From contig OW818648.1 of the NCBI GenBank assembly GCA_942492735.1, positions 2,356,001-2,420,000 of the forward strand: a DNA stretch of 64,000 nt. Reading direction: 5' to 3'. A model generated the notes under the pieces. That model was not told the DNA's origin and did no database searches. It saw only the letters and a list, made by a program, of their open reading frames with translations. The DNA comes from Sporobacter sp942492735. GTDB lineage: Bacteria > Bacillota > Clostridia > Oscillospirales > Oscillospiraceae. Each line of letters starts with the position of its first letter. Position 1 is the first letter of the stretch. A program made the position numbers and the translations under genes. Shown in pieces: positions 25,775 through 34,645 of this stretch.

Positions 25775-26599
25775 ATGGATGTCCTGCACAAAAAACTGCA
25801 AGCATTGCGAGAACAAATTCAGAAGCTTGGGACTGTTGCTGTTGCGTTTTCAGGCGGAGTTGATTCGACGTTTTTGTTATATATCGCACATCAGGAGCTG
25901 GCGGACGGTGTTCTGGCTGTTACGGCACGCTCACTCAGCTTCCCGAAACGGGAACTCGACGAAGCATGCGCTTTCACGAAAGCACATGGTATTGAGCATA
26001 TCGTCGTCGATTCGGAGGAACTCGACATTGAAGGGTTCTCCGACAATCCGACCAACAGATGTTACCTATGCAAAACCGAGCTGTTTACAAAGATTCGGAC
26101 AATCACCCAGGAGCGCGGGATTGCACATATCGCCGAGGCGTCGAATGCAGACGACAGCAGTGATTACCGGCCCGGACTGCAGGCCGTCAGTGAGCTGGGC
26201 ATCTTCAGCCCGTTGCGGTTTACCAAATTCACAAAGGCCGAGATCCGGCAGTTATCCAAGGAGCTTGCTTTACCAACCTGGAACAAGCAATCATTTGCCT
26301 GCTTGTCGTCAAGGTTCCCCTACGGAGATAAAATCACACCCGACCGACTCCGAAAGGTTGATCAGGCTGAGCAGGTTCTGCTGGATTCGGGCTTTCATCA
26401 GGTCAGGGTTCGATATCATGGCAATCTCGCCAGAATCGAGACCGATGAAGACGGTATTATAAAGCTGCTCGACCCATCGTTACGGCGGGATATTGATAAA
26501 AAACTCCGGGATATCGGCTTTGTCTATATAACAGCAGACCTGAGAGGCTACCGGACCGGCGCTATGAACGAAACGCTGCGGTATCTTAATCCAAAATAA
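25775..26599 (+). CDS. larE: ATP-dependent sulfur transferase LarE, three-cysteine type
   Basis: LarE activates a substrate carboxylate with ATP and inserts sulfur; in lactate racemase maturation it makes the thiocarboxylate pincer ligand for nickel. The 274-residue protein has the PP-loop SGGVDS (26-31), the NRCYLCKTE segment with Cys96 and Cys99, and ACLSSRFPYG with Cys176. Three cysteines at these places match the LarE subtype that holds a [4Fe-4S] cluster and recycles sulfur, rather than the single sacrificial Cys type. No larA, larB or larC is in the window. The following genes (tcdA, cysteine desulfurase-like, ThiF-like) suggest a broader sulfur-transfer setting. Confidence 0.92.
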   Translation: MDVLHKKLQALREQIQKLGTVAVAFSGGVDSTFLLYIAHQELADGVLAVTARSLSFPKRELDEACAFTKAHGIEHIVVDSEELDIEGFSDNPTNRCYLCKTELFTKIRTITQERGIAHIAEASNADDSSDYRPGLQAVSELGIFSPLRFTKFTKAEIRQLSKELALPTWNKQSFACLSSRFPYGDKITPDRLRKVDQAEQVLLDSGFHQVRVRYHGNLARIETDEDGIIKLLDPSLRRDIDKKLRDIGFVYITADLRGYRTGAMNETLRYLNPK

Positions 26600-26627
26600 A
26601 AACGCAGTGTATGAGAGGAATATAACT

Positions 26628-27374
26628 TTGCTAAACGAATTTTCAAGAACAGAGCTTTTATTGGGACAGGCCGCCATGGCACGTCTTAAAATATCAACGG
26701 TCGCGGTCTTTGGTATTGGCGGTGTCGGGACGTACGCGGCGGAAGCTCTGGCGCGCAGTGGGGTCGGCGGTCTGGTTCTCGTCGATGATGATAAGATATG
26801 TCTGACGAATATCAACCGCCAGCTGATCGCCACGCATAAAACGGTCGGTCGGAAAAAGATCGAGGTTATGAAAGAGCGTATTCTCGATATCAATCCGCAT
26901 TGCCGCGTAGAAACACATGAGTGCTTTTATTCTACGGGAACCGCTGCCGACTTCGATTTGTCGCGGTACGACTATATCATCGATGCGATTGATACCGTCT
27001 CATCGAAGCTCCTTCTGATTGAAGAGGCCGGTTTTGCCGGTGTACCGGTCATCAGCTGCATGGGGGCTGGGAACAAGCTCGACCCCACGCGGCTGGAGGT
27101 CGCTGACATATATGAAACGTCGGTATGTCCTTTGGCGCGTGTCATGAGGAAGGAGCTGAAAGCCAGGGGTGTCAAATCTCTCAAGGTTGTCTACTCTAAG
27201 GAAGAGGTTATTAAACCGGTGGAAGATTTGGCTAACAGCTGTAAAACAGGCTGCGTCTGTCCGCCGGGTACGACACGCAAATGTACTGTTCGAAGGCAGG
27301 TGCCTGGGAGTGTTTCTTTTGTCCCTTCCGTCGCTGGCTTGATTCTGGCCGCCGAGGTGATCCGTGTTTTATGA
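26628..27374 (+). CDS. tcdA: tRNA threonylcarbamoyladenosine dehydratase (TcdA/CsdL-like)
   Basis: TcdA uses ATP to cyclise t6A37 of tRNA to ct6A. The 248-residue protein starts at TTG 26628 after AGAGGAA, giving the usual MLNEFSRTELLLG opening; an upstream GTG would add 7 unmatched residues. It has the E1-type nucleotide motif FGIGGVGTYAAEAL, the NINRQL segment and a Cys-rich loop CKTGCVCPPG near the C-terminus. It overlaps the next gene, a class V aminotransferase-like desulfurase, by 4 bp. This resembles the CsdA-CsdL partnership of E. coli, where a desulfurase serves TcdA. Confidence 0.9.
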   Translation: MLNEFSRTELLLGQAAMARLKISTVAVFGIGGVGTYAAEALARSGVGGLVLVDDDKICLTNINRQLIATHKTVGRKKIEVMKERILDINPHCRVETHECFYSTGTAADFDLSRYDYIIDAIDTVSSKLLLIEEAGFAGVPVISCMGAGNKLDPTRLEVADIYETSVCPLARVMRKELKARGVKSLKVVYSKEEVIKPVEDLANSCKTGCVCPPGTTRKCTVRRQVPGSVSFVPSVAGLILAAEVIRVL

Positions 27375-28534
27375 TTTATCTTGATAACGCCGCCACATCA
27401 TATCCGAAACCTACCAAAGTGTGTTCCGCGGTTACCGAGGCCGTTAGCAGTAACGGTGGTAATCCCGGACGTTCCGGCCATAAGCTGTCACTTTCTGCGG
27501 GAAGAATCATTGATGAAACCCGTTTCCTTGTAGCGCAGCTGTTTCATATCCCCCGACCGGAGCAGGTTGTTTTCACCTTGAATACAACGGACGCGCTGAA
27601 CCTTGCACTAAAAGGCTTGCTTGCTGAGGGAGATCATGTCATCACCAGCGGTATGGAACACAACTCAGTCGCGCGTCCGCTTGAAGCACTTAAAAATACA
27701 GGTGTTCAATACACAAAGGTACCAGCCTCGCCGGTTACGGGTGTGAATATCGGTGATGTGGAAGCAGCAATCAGGGAAAACACAAGGCTGATGGTGCTGA
27801 CTCATGTATCCAATGTCACAGGCAGTGAAAACCCTATTTCTGAGATCGGCAAGCTCTGCAGGCGGCATGGAATATTATTTCTTGTAGACGCGGCACAGTC
27901 CGCCGGTGTAATCCCCATCAATGTCCGGGAGATGAATATTGATTTGATGGCATTTCCCGGTCACAAAGGACTTCTGGGACCACAGGGTACAGGGGGCTTA
28001 TATATCAGGGAAGGCGTACAGGTATCCCCGCTGAGACTGGGCGGCACCGGCAGTCAGTCCGAACTGCTTGTCCAACCGGAGAAAATGCCGGATAGATATG
28101 AAAGCGGGACACAGAACACACCGGGGCTTGCGGGGCTCGGAGCGGGCGTTAAGTACATACTTGAAAACGGCCAAGAGCCTATACAGAAAAAGGAAGCCAA
28201 TTTAGCCAACCGTCTGATTCAAGGAGTAGCAGGCTTGGATGGCGTCACGATATACGGACCGCCCGCAGGTGAAAACAGAAGCGGCGTTGTATCAATCAAT
28301 ATTAAAGGTATGGATGCCATGGATGTGTCGCTGATACTTGATAATGTGTTCGATATCGCCGCCCGCGGGGGACTGCACTGTGCGCCGGACGCCCACGCGG
28401 CACTCGGCACCCTGCACAGCGGTGGCACAGTGCGGTTCAGCGTTGGTGCATTCAATACGGAAGCTGATATAGACGCCTGTATAGATGCTTTATCAGCGAT
28501 AGCACAGGAAGGTATCGAGGTTAAAAACGAATGA
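27371..28534 (+). CDS. Cysteine desulfurase-like class V aminotransferase
   Basis: The 387-residue PLP enzyme starts at ATG 27371, overlapping tcdA. It has YLDNAATSYPKP at the N-terminus, the GMEHNS region, the AHVSN-type THVSNVTG, the PLP Lys199 in FPGHKG, and the Cys337 loop RGGLHCAPDAH that would accept sulfur. The fold matches SufS/CsdA-type desulfurases that take sulfur from cysteine and pass it on as persulfide. Its tight position between two E1-like enzymes implies it supplies their sulfur. It overlaps the next gene by 4 bp. Confidence 0.87.
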   Translation: MIYLDNAATSYPKPTKVCSAVTEAVSSNGGNPGRSGHKLSLSAGRIIDETRFLVAQLFHIPRPEQVVFTLNTTDALNLALKGLLAEGDHVITSGMEHNSVARPLEALKNTGVQYTKVPASPVTGVNIGDVEAAIRENTRLMVLTHVSNVTGSENPISEIGKLCRRHGILFLVDAAQSAGVIPINVREMNIDLMAFPGHKGLLGPQGTGGLYIREGVQVSPLRLGGTGSQSELLVQPEKMPDRYESGTQNTPGLAGLGAGVKYILENGQEPIQKKEANLANRLIQGVAGLDGVTIYGPPAGENRSGVVSINIKGMDAMDVSLILDNVFDIAARGGLHCAPDAHAALGTLHSGGTVRFSVGAFNTEADIDACIDALSAIAQEGIEVKNE

Positions 28535-29547
28535 ATCCTCAGAGATATTCAAGACAGACGACCTTCAAGCATTTTGGTGAAGAAGGACAGGAAAAGCTGC
28601 TCAGCTCGAGAATTACGATTATCGGGCTTGGGGCGCTGGGTACAGTTATAGCTAATAATCTTTGCCGTTCAGGCGTTGGGTTCCTGCGGCTCATCGACAG
28701 GGATTATGTTGAAATCAGTAATCTGCAGCGTCAGACTTTGTTCAACGAGCAGGATGCCGCCGCGCAGATACCAAAGGCAATCGCATCATATAACCATCTG
28801 TCCAAGGTCAATTCGGAAATCATATTAGAGCCAGTCGTCGCTGATGTCAATTCTTCAAATATCGAGGATTTTGTAAAGGATGTTGATCTTGTTCTTGACG
28901 GCTCGGATAACGCAGAGGTGAGATATCTGATAAACGAGGCCTGTCACAAGTATAAAATACCCTGGATATACGGCGGCGCCATCGGCGCGTCGGGGATGAC
29001 TATGAACATACTCCAAACGGAAGGCCCCTGTTACCGATGTATCATGCCTCAGGGTCCAACGCCCGGATCATATCCGACATGCAGCACGGCGGGCGTATTG
29101 AATATGGCGACAGGTATCATAGCGTCCCTCGAATCGTCGGAAGCGGTGAAAATCCTGGTCGGCTCTCCGCAAGTCCGGCGCAGTCTTTTTTGTCTGGACA
29201 TCTGGAACAACGCGGCAGATTATGTCGATGTCAGTAAAAATCCCAACTGTCCGACCTGCGCGCACAACACCTACGAATATCTCGGACAGCGGAGAGGCTC
29301 CTACGCCACGAGCTTATGCGGGCGCGATTCGTTTCAGATTGTACCGGGGAGGCCTATGACAATTGAATTTGAACGATTAGCAGATAAGCTGAAAAAGGCA
29401 GGAGCTGTCAGCTTCAACCGGTTTATGCTAAGCTTTGACGACGGTAACCGCAGCTTTAACCTATTCCCGGATGGTCGGGCAATTATCAAGAATGTAAAGG
29501 ACGAATCCGCCGCAAAGTCGGTTTATGCAGAATACATAGGGCTTTAG
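28531..29547 (+). CDS. ThiF/MoeB family adenylyltransferase (E1-like)
   Basis: The 338-residue protein has the opening RYSRQTTFKHFGEEGQ typical of MoeB/ThiF, the nucleotide motif GLGALGTVIA, the Arg/Gln-rich ISNLQRQTL loop, and zinc ligands C167-x2-C170 and C240-x2-C243. A possible persulfide Cys lies at C184 in YPTCSTAG. A C-terminal extension with TSLCGRDSFQI, about 75 residues, is found in Firmicute ThiF/MoeB-like proteins. Such enzymes adenylate the C-terminal Gly-Gly of a ubiquitin-like sulfur carrier. No ThiS or MoaD gene is visible nearby, so its partner is unknown. It ends the larE-led operon. Confidence 0.87.
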   Translation: MNPQRYSRQTTFKHFGEEGQEKLLSSRITIIGLGALGTVIANNLCRSGVGFLRLIDRDYVEISNLQRQTLFNEQDAAAQIPKAIASYNHLSKVNSEIILEPVVADVNSSNIEDFVKDVDLVLDGSDNAEVRYLINEACHKYKIPWIYGGAIGASGMTMNILQTEGPCYRCIMPQGPTPGSYPTCSTAGVLNMATGIIASLESSEAVKILVGSPQVRRSLFCLDIWNNAADYVDVSKNPNCPTCAHNTYEYLGQRRGSYATSLCGRDSFQIVPGRPMTIEFERLADKLKKAGAVSFNRFMLSFDDGNRSFNLFPDGRAIIKNVKDESAAKSVYAEYIGL

Positions 29548-29577
29548 CACGATCCCGTCCACCCTGCCAATAACGAT

Positions 29578-29615
29578 AAACCACAAAGCCGAAAAATGCT
29601 TTGTGGTTTTTTTAT
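29578..29615 (+). terminator. Terminator after the ThiF-like gene
   Basis: AAACCACAAAGC (29578-29589) pairs with GCTTTGTGGTTT (29598-29609), followed by a T-run. From here to the promoter at 29802 nothing else is seen. Confidence 0.88.
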
Positions 29616-29801
29616 GTCCCACTATCTTTGATACACCCATCCGTCACAAATGCGCACGACTGCAACTGAGGCAGGGTAAATATGAGGCATGACATCGCTA
29701 AAACATAGAAGTCGGTATTGTTTTTTTTGTCCAATTTATAGATAGAAACTGTGAGGCAAAACATTAATCATACAGAAACTATATGAATTATATGATTTAG
29801 A

Positions 29802-29860
29802 TTGACAATGGTCTTTTCGGTAACGTATAATGCGTCATAATATACTAAACATGTATGTTT
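29802..29860 (+). promoter_or_regulatory. Promoter and dyad upstream of the thioredoxin-sulfotransferase genes
   Basis: TTGACA at 29802-29807 and TATAAT at 29826-29831 are 18 bp apart. The dyad AAACAT-GT-ATGTTT at 29847-29860 lies just past the expected start of transcription, where a repressor could act. Confidence 0.7.
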
Positions 29861-29898
29861 TGTTTTAAGAACGGCCGTCAAAGGAGAAAGATAAAAAA

Positions 29899-30216
29899 AT
29901 GGTTCATTTATACCAGGAGGAAGAGTTCGGAAAGAAGGGAGGCTTAGGGGAGCTGCCGACTGTCGTGGAATTTTTTAGTCCCACCTGCCAACATTGTCGC
30001 CTGTTGGCCGGCGTTTTAGAAGATATATCACAACAGTTTCCCGACGTGTTTTTTGCAGCTGTCGATATCACGACTGATGGTGACCTCGCAGCGCGCCATG
30101 ATATCCGCTCCGTCCCCACGCTGCTTTTTCTAAATAGGGGAGACGTCCGAGACAGATTGACAGGCATGACGCATCCGCTGGTCATCAAAGAAGGCATCCG
30201 GAAAATATCCGAATAA
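29899..30216 (+). CDS. Thioredoxin-like protein with CQHC active site
   Basis: A 105-residue cytoplasmic thioredoxin-fold protein. The redox site is SPTCQHCRLL (Cys30, Cys33), and the cis-proline is in RSVPTLLF. The dipeptide between the cysteines is QH rather than GP, so its redox potential may differ from housekeeping thioredoxin. It has a strong AAAGGAG site. It leads the operon with the arylsulfotransferase-like gene 19 bp downstream, so it may keep that enzyme or the sulfite reductase pathway reduced. Confidence 0.9.
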   Translation: MVHLYQEEEFGKKGGLGELPTVVEFFSPTCQHCRLLAGVLEDISQQFPDVFFAAVDITTDGDLAARHDIRSVPTLLFLNRGDVRDRLTGMTHPLVIKEGIRKISE

Positions 30217-30235
30217 TGTAAAGGAGTAAATGATT

Positions 30236-31723
30236 ATGGGACATCCGAGCATCTATCCCACCGGGGTGACGATTTACAATAAGGAGAAAGCCTATAACGG
30301 GTTTACGATTTATCCCTCCGCGAAGGGCGCGCTCCTGATCGATATGAACGGCAACGAGGTACAGCTCTGGGCGGGCTTGGGTGGTTTTCCCAATAAAATA
30401 CTGCCGGGTGGGTTTGTCTTTGGTACAACAGGAGCCCGCAAGGGAAAGCACGCCTATCAGGATCAGCTGGATCTTGTTCAGGTAGACTGGGACGGGAATG
30501 TCGTCTGGAAATTTGACAAAACGGAATTTGTCGCCGATCCCGGGACCGAGCCGCGGTATGTTGCCCGCCAACACCACGATTTTCAGAGGGAAGGCTCCGC
30601 TACAGGCTATTACGCACCCGGTGCTCAGCCGTTGACCGACCGCGGCAACACGCTGATTCTCACGCACGCCAACCTCTACAATCATACCATAAGCGATAAG
30701 CGCCTGTTGGACGATCAAATCATAGAGGTGGACTGGGAGGGTAATATTTTCTGGCGTTGGCTCGCCAGCGACCACTTTGACGAGTTTGGCTTTGACGAGG
30801 AGGCGAAAAATGTCCTCTTCCGGGATCCATACATGCGTGAAGCGGGTGGCGGGTCCGGTGACTGGCTACATATCAACAGCATGTCTACCCTCGGTCCTAA
30901 TAAATGGTACGACAACGGCGACGAGCGCTTCGCCCCCGATAACATTATCTTTGACTGCCGCAATGCCAACATTCTCGGTATTATCAGCAAGAAGACGGGC
31001 GCGCTGGTCTGGAAGCTGGGACCGCGCTTTGATCAGGACGAGAGAACAATCAAGCTCGGCTGGATCATTGGGCAGCATCATTTGCATCTGATTCCGAAGG
31101 GCCTTCCCGGCGAAGGTAATCTGCTGGTTTATGACAACGGCGGCCAAGGCGGTTATGGCGCGCCTAATCCGGCCTCACGTTATGGCACAAACAACGCGGT
31201 TCGGGATTACTCAAGGGTGTTGGAATTCGACCCCATAACCCTTGAAATCATCTGGCAGTATACGCCGCTGGAGGCAGGAAACCTGCTGTTCACCGACGGA
31301 TATAAATTCTACAGCCCCTATATCAGCGCTGCGCAGCGCTTGCCCAACGGCAACACACTCATTACCGAGGGCTCTGACGGACGGCTCATTGAGGTCACGT
31401 CAGAACATGAGATTGTTTGGGAATACGTTAACCCTTACTATACGACAATTGCGGGCAAGTTCAGCAACAACATGGTCTACCGCGCATACCGTGTGCCCTA
31501 TGATTGGGTACCCCAAGCAGAAAAGCCTCAAGAGATTTCCATTGAACCGATAAACGTGTCTGCCTTCCGCATTGCGGGAGCATCCCCAGGAGCGGGGACC
31601 GGCAAGGTGACTGCCGTAACCGGTGTGGAGCCCAATGACCAGTTATCCACCGGTAGTGGCGGTAATGATAACGACGACGATGATGACGTTGCAAACTTCT
31701 GCGTCGGTACCGTCAAAACGTAA
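30236..31723 (+). CDS. Arylsulfotransferase (ASST)-like protein, apparently cytoplasmic
   Basis: The 495-residue protein resembles the arylsulfotransferase beta-propeller family, which moves sulfuryl groups between phenolic sulfates and phenols. Repeated DxxGxxxW blades are visible (DMNGNEVQLW, DWDGNVVWKF, DWEGNIFWRW, TGALVWKLG). Candidate His ligands are in RQHHDF, DWLHINS and GQHHLHLIP. ATG 30236 lies 9 nt after AAGGAG and is preferred to ATG 30230, only 3 nt away. No signal peptide is present, unlike the periplasmic E. coli enzyme. The tail is Gly/Asn/Asp-rich (GGNDNDDDDDV) with a lone Cys. Neighbours for sulfonate uptake and sulfite reduction suggest use of sulfate esters as sulfur source. 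Confidence 0.8.
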   Translation: MGHPSIYPTGVTIYNKEKAYNGFTIYPSAKGALLIDMNGNEVQLWAGLGGFPNKILPGGFVFGTTGARKGKHAYQDQLDLVQVDWDGNVVWKFDKTEFVADPGTEPRYVARQHHDFQREGSATGYYAPGAQPLTDRGNTLILTHANLYNHTISDKRLLDDQIIEVDWEGNIFWRWLASDHFDEFGFDEEAKNVLFRDPYMREAGGGSGDWLHINSMSTLGPNKWYDNGDERFAPDNIIFDCRNANILGIISKKTGALVWKLGPRFDQDERTIKLGWIIGQHHLHLIPKGLPGEGNLLVYDNGGQGGYGAPNPASRYGTNNAVRDYSRVLEFDPITLEIIWQYTPLEAGNLLFTDGYKFYSPYISAAQRLPNGNTLITEGSDGRLIEVTSEHEIVWEYVNPYYTTIAGKFSNNMVYRAYRVPYDWVPQAEKPQEISIEPINVSAFRIAGASPGAGTGKVTAVTGVEPNDQLSTGSGGNDNDDDDDVANFCVGTVKT

Positions 31724-31796
31724 AATCGGCGGTTACGGCAGCGGAGTGAACTCGATCAGAATCCGACTCCCGCGGACGGCAAATGGAGGCAATAAA

Positions 31797-32615
31797 ATGA
31801 CAAATAATGCAATTAACATTCAAAATTTATACAAGCGATACGACGTTGCGGATAAAAGCACAGCACTCTCCCGCGCGGGTCAGCAAAAGGAGGATACATT
31901 TCCGTATGTGTTACAGGATGTGAACCTGAGTATCCCCAAAGGAGAGTTTCACATTTTACTTGGGAAAAGTGGTTGCGGTAAATCCAGCCTGCTGAACATC
32001 GTCGCCGGCTTTCTGAAAAAAACGTCGGGCAGTGTCCAGGTGAACAACAGCGAGGTCATAAAGCCTGGCCCCGACAGGGGTGTGGTCTTTCAGAACGCAG
32101 ACGCCGCCATTTTCCCTTGGCTGAATGTCTGGCGTAACGTTGAGTACGGGATGCGGATGCAGAAGGTGGACCGGGACCGGCGGCAGCAAGTCGTGAAGGA
32201 CTGTCTCAAAATTGTGGGTCTCAACGGTCACGAGAAGAAGTACCCAGGAGAACTCTCCGGCGGGATGAAGCAGCGGGTTCAAATCGCCCGCAGTATCGCG
32301 AACAACTCCGAGATTCTGATCATGGATGAGCCTTTCGGTGCATTGGACGCGCAATCTCGCGCCGTCATGCAAAACGAGTTGATCAACATTTGGAAGAGTA
32401 CTGGAAAAACGATTCTCTTCGTTACCCACGATATTCAAGAAGCGATCTTACTTGGGCAGAAAATCAGTCTTTTTACCAAAGCGCCTAACGCCTCCATCAG
32501 GGAAACGATTCTTGTGGATCTGCCGTACCGCCGCAATTTTTCAGACCCAAGAGCCCGAAGCATAGAGAAAGCCATCCTGAGCTATTTCGATACGGATGAG
32601 TATTTCATGATATAG
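31797..32615 (+). CDS. NitT/TauT-type ABC transporter ATPase (SsuB/TauB-like)
   Basis: The 272-residue ATPase starts at ATG 31797 (GGAGG upstream); an earlier in-frame start at 31623 lies within the preceding gene. It has Walker A GKSGCGKSS (56-64), the Q-loop FQNADAAIFPW, signature LSGGMKQRVQ, Walker B ILIMDEPFGALD and the switch VTHDIQEA. The AIFPWLNVWRNVEYG segment is typical of the nitrate/sulfonate/taurine group. An unusual insertion of about 20 residues (STALSRAGQQKED) precedes the VLQDV strand. It powers the permease encoded 14 bp downstream. Confidence 0.93.
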   Translation: MTNNAINIQNLYKRYDVADKSTALSRAGQQKEDTFPYVLQDVNLSIPKGEFHILLGKSGCGKSSLLNIVAGFLKKTSGSVQVNNSEVIKPGPDRGVVFQNADAAIFPWLNVWRNVEYGMRMQKVDRDRRQQVVKDCLKIVGLNGHEKKYPGELSGGMKQRVQIARSIANNSEILIMDEPFGALDAQSRAVMQNELINIWKSTGKTILFVTHDIQEAILLGQKISLFTKAPNASIRETILVDLPYRRNFSDPRARSIEKAILSYFDTDEYFMI

Positions 32616-32629
32616 AGGAGTACAGCTAG

Positions 32630-33406
32630 ATGAAAAAAGTAACTGATGCTATTGTGTTTTTAAGGCGCAGGGGCATCCTCACCTGGGTGCTGCTCCTGCT
32701 GATCTGGGAAGTAGCCTCCCTGTTCAACTCCCCGGACTTTTTACCCGGCCCTGTTCAAACGGTGATTGGCGGTAGGGAGATCGTCGTGAACGGATTGCTG
32801 TTTGAGTATATCGGCATCAGCTTCTTACGAATTATTGTCGGCTGGCTTCTGGGTATTGTCATTGCAATCCCTTTAGGGCTGCTTATCGGTAGCTTTCGAG
32901 GGACGAGCGAACTGCTGGGGCCGTTCATCAATTTTTTCCGATTTGTCCCGGCCATCGGTTTTCTGACGCTCTTTCTTATGTGGTTTGGCGTCGGGGAGGA
33001 GTCCAAGATTGCGCTGATCATCTACTCGACAATCTTTGTTGTCATTATCAACACGATAGCCGGTGTGGGCAGCATCGATCCGATCAAGTTGCAGGCGGCG
33101 GCATCTCAGGGAGCGTCGCGGTTCCAGACCTTTTACAGCGTCACGATACCAGCCACGGTTCCGCATATGTTTACAGGTGTGCGCCTGGGCTTCGGCGGCG
33201 CTATTATTTCAATAATTTCCGCGGAAATGCTGGCCGCCCAAGAGGGCGTGGGATTCCTCATCTACACTTCCCGACTCTATTACCGGACGGACTGGATTTT
33301 TGTAGGAATCATTGTCCTCGGCCTAATGGGGTACCTGTCCGATAAACTGCTGCGTTTTGGCGGGAGGAAGCTGCTTCGGCATTACGGACTGACTGAGAAA
33401 AGCTGA
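32630..33406 (+). CDS. NitT/TauT-type ABC transporter permease (SsuC/TauC-like)
   Basis: A 258-residue inner membrane permease with about six helices and the EAA-type loop EMLAAQEGVGFLI preceded by the coupling segment AAASQGASRFQTFYSVTIPA. This matches the BPD_transp_1 domain of sulfonate, taurine and nitrate importers. GAGGAG lies before the ATG. It pairs with the ATPase upstream and the binding lipoprotein downstream. Confidence 0.93.
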   Translation: MKKVTDAIVFLRRRGILTWVLLLLIWEVASLFNSPDFLPGPVQTVIGGREIVVNGLLFEYIGISFLRIIVGWLLGIVIAIPLGLLIGSFRGTSELLGPFINFFRFVPAIGFLTLFLMWFGVGEESKIALIIYSTIFVVIINTIAGVGSIDPIKLQAAASQGASRFQTFYSVTIPATVPHMFTGVRLGFGGAIISIISAEMLAAQEGVGFLIYTSRLYYRTDWIFVGIIVLGLMGYLSDKLLRFGGRKLLRHYGLTEKS

Positions 33407-33485
33407 AAAAGTGTTCCGGTATAAATACTTTTAGCAACAGATCAAATTTTCTAACAACTATTTAGTAAACAGGAGTGTGCAAATT

Positions 33486-34547
33486 ATGAACAACAAAACC
33501 ATAATCAAGCGCGGGTTGGCATTGCTTTTCACAGTTGCCCTGAGCGTCGTCAGTCTGACAGGGTGCGGTACGAGTACCACCCAGACCCCGAGCAGTGGAG
33601 ATGCATCCACATCCGATGGCACCGCCGCAGCAGCTTCTGCCCTTATAACAGTCCGTCTGGGTCTGATGGCCAACTCCGACGGTGCTTATCTCGCCGCTGT
33701 CGCCGAGGACCAAGGTTATTTTACAAAGTATGGCATTAAAGTGGAAACCTCAACATTTTCAGCTGGTATCAACACGGTGGACGCGATCACTTTGGGACAG
33801 CTTGATATCGGCTATGTGGCCGACTTTGCAGCGCTCAACCGATTTGGAAGCACAGACAAAAGCGATCTGCGTATTTTTGCAAAAATTTCTTCCTCCAACG
33901 CAAAGAATACCAAGCTTTATGTGGCTAAAGACATCGGCAGCCTGACCGACCTAAAGGGTAAGGGGATCGTCACTCAAAAAGGTACCGTCGTCGAATACTG
34001 GATTGCTATAGCACTTGAAAAAGCAGGGTTGACACAAAATGATGTCAATCTGCTGCCTGTCGGGAGCCCACAAGAGGGTATTGCCATTATGGAATCCGGT
34101 CAGGCTTCCGCCGTCTGGGGCTCCGGACAGGCAGCGCAGAAGCTCGAGGTGTCCGGAAAATTCAATACCCTCATAACCCAAGCGGATGTTGCCTCAGCAA
34201 CACTGGCTTTCGGTATCGCCAACGTGAGTTACCTCAAGGATAACCAGTCAGCTGTTGAGGGCTACCTGAAGGCGATGAACGACGCCGTGGCGTTTGTCAA
34301 AGAGAACCCGGATAAAGCCGCTGACATCGTACTCCAGAAGCAGAACACCCCCAAGGAGACCACCCTCGCGCAGCTTAAGAGCGTCACATACGATGTCAGC
34401 TTCAAGCAGGATACCTTGGACGCACTGGACAATATCTATACGTGGATTGCGGAAAACGGATCGCTCAAAGTTAAGTATAACGTGCGTGACTTCATTGATG
34501 CCAACGCCCTCAATGTTGCTCTTCCCGGTTCGGTGGTCTATAATTAA
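33486..34547 (+). CDS. NitT/TauT-type substrate-binding lipoprotein
   Basis: A 353-residue lipoprotein (lipobox LTGC) with an SsuA/TauA-type fold: RLGLMANSDGAYLAAVAEDQ at the start of the first lobe, then GQLDIGYVADFAAL and an ABC-binding hinge region. ATG 33486 is 10 nt after AGGAG; a GTG 9 bp earlier is too close. It binds the solute outside the cell for the ABC pair encoded upstream. The genomic setting with ASST-like and sulfite reductase-like genes points to a sulfonate or sulfate ester, but nitrate- or thiamine-precursor-type ligands are not excluded by sequence. Confidence 0.88.
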   Translation: MNNKTIIKRGLALLFTVALSVVSLTGCGTSTTQTPSSGDASTSDGTAAAASALITVRLGLMANSDGAYLAAVAEDQGYFTKYGIKVETSTFSAGINTVDAITLGQLDIGYVADFAALNRFGSTDKSDLRIFAKISSSNAKNTKLYVAKDIGSLTDLKGKGIVTQKGTVVEYWIAIALEKAGLTQNDVNLLPVGSPQEGIAIMESGQASAVWGSGQAAQKLEVSGKFNTLITQADVASATLAFGIANVSYLKDNQSAVEGYLKAMNDAVAFVKENPDKAADIVLQKQNTPKETTLAQLKSVTYDVSFKQDTLDALDNIYTWIAENGSLKVKYNVRDFIDANALNVALPGSVVYN

Positions 34548-34645
34548 CATCCGATAGAAACGGCCGCGCTGCCGCCTTCCTGACCTGGAATAACGACAGC
34601 GCGCATGCCTTATTAACCGGTAATAACGGTAAAAGGAGAATAATT

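Noticed and set aside
30185..30775. 196-codon open frame on the - strand opposite the ASST-like gene
   Set aside because: It is antisense to a gene with repeated propeller motifs and has no supporting signals.
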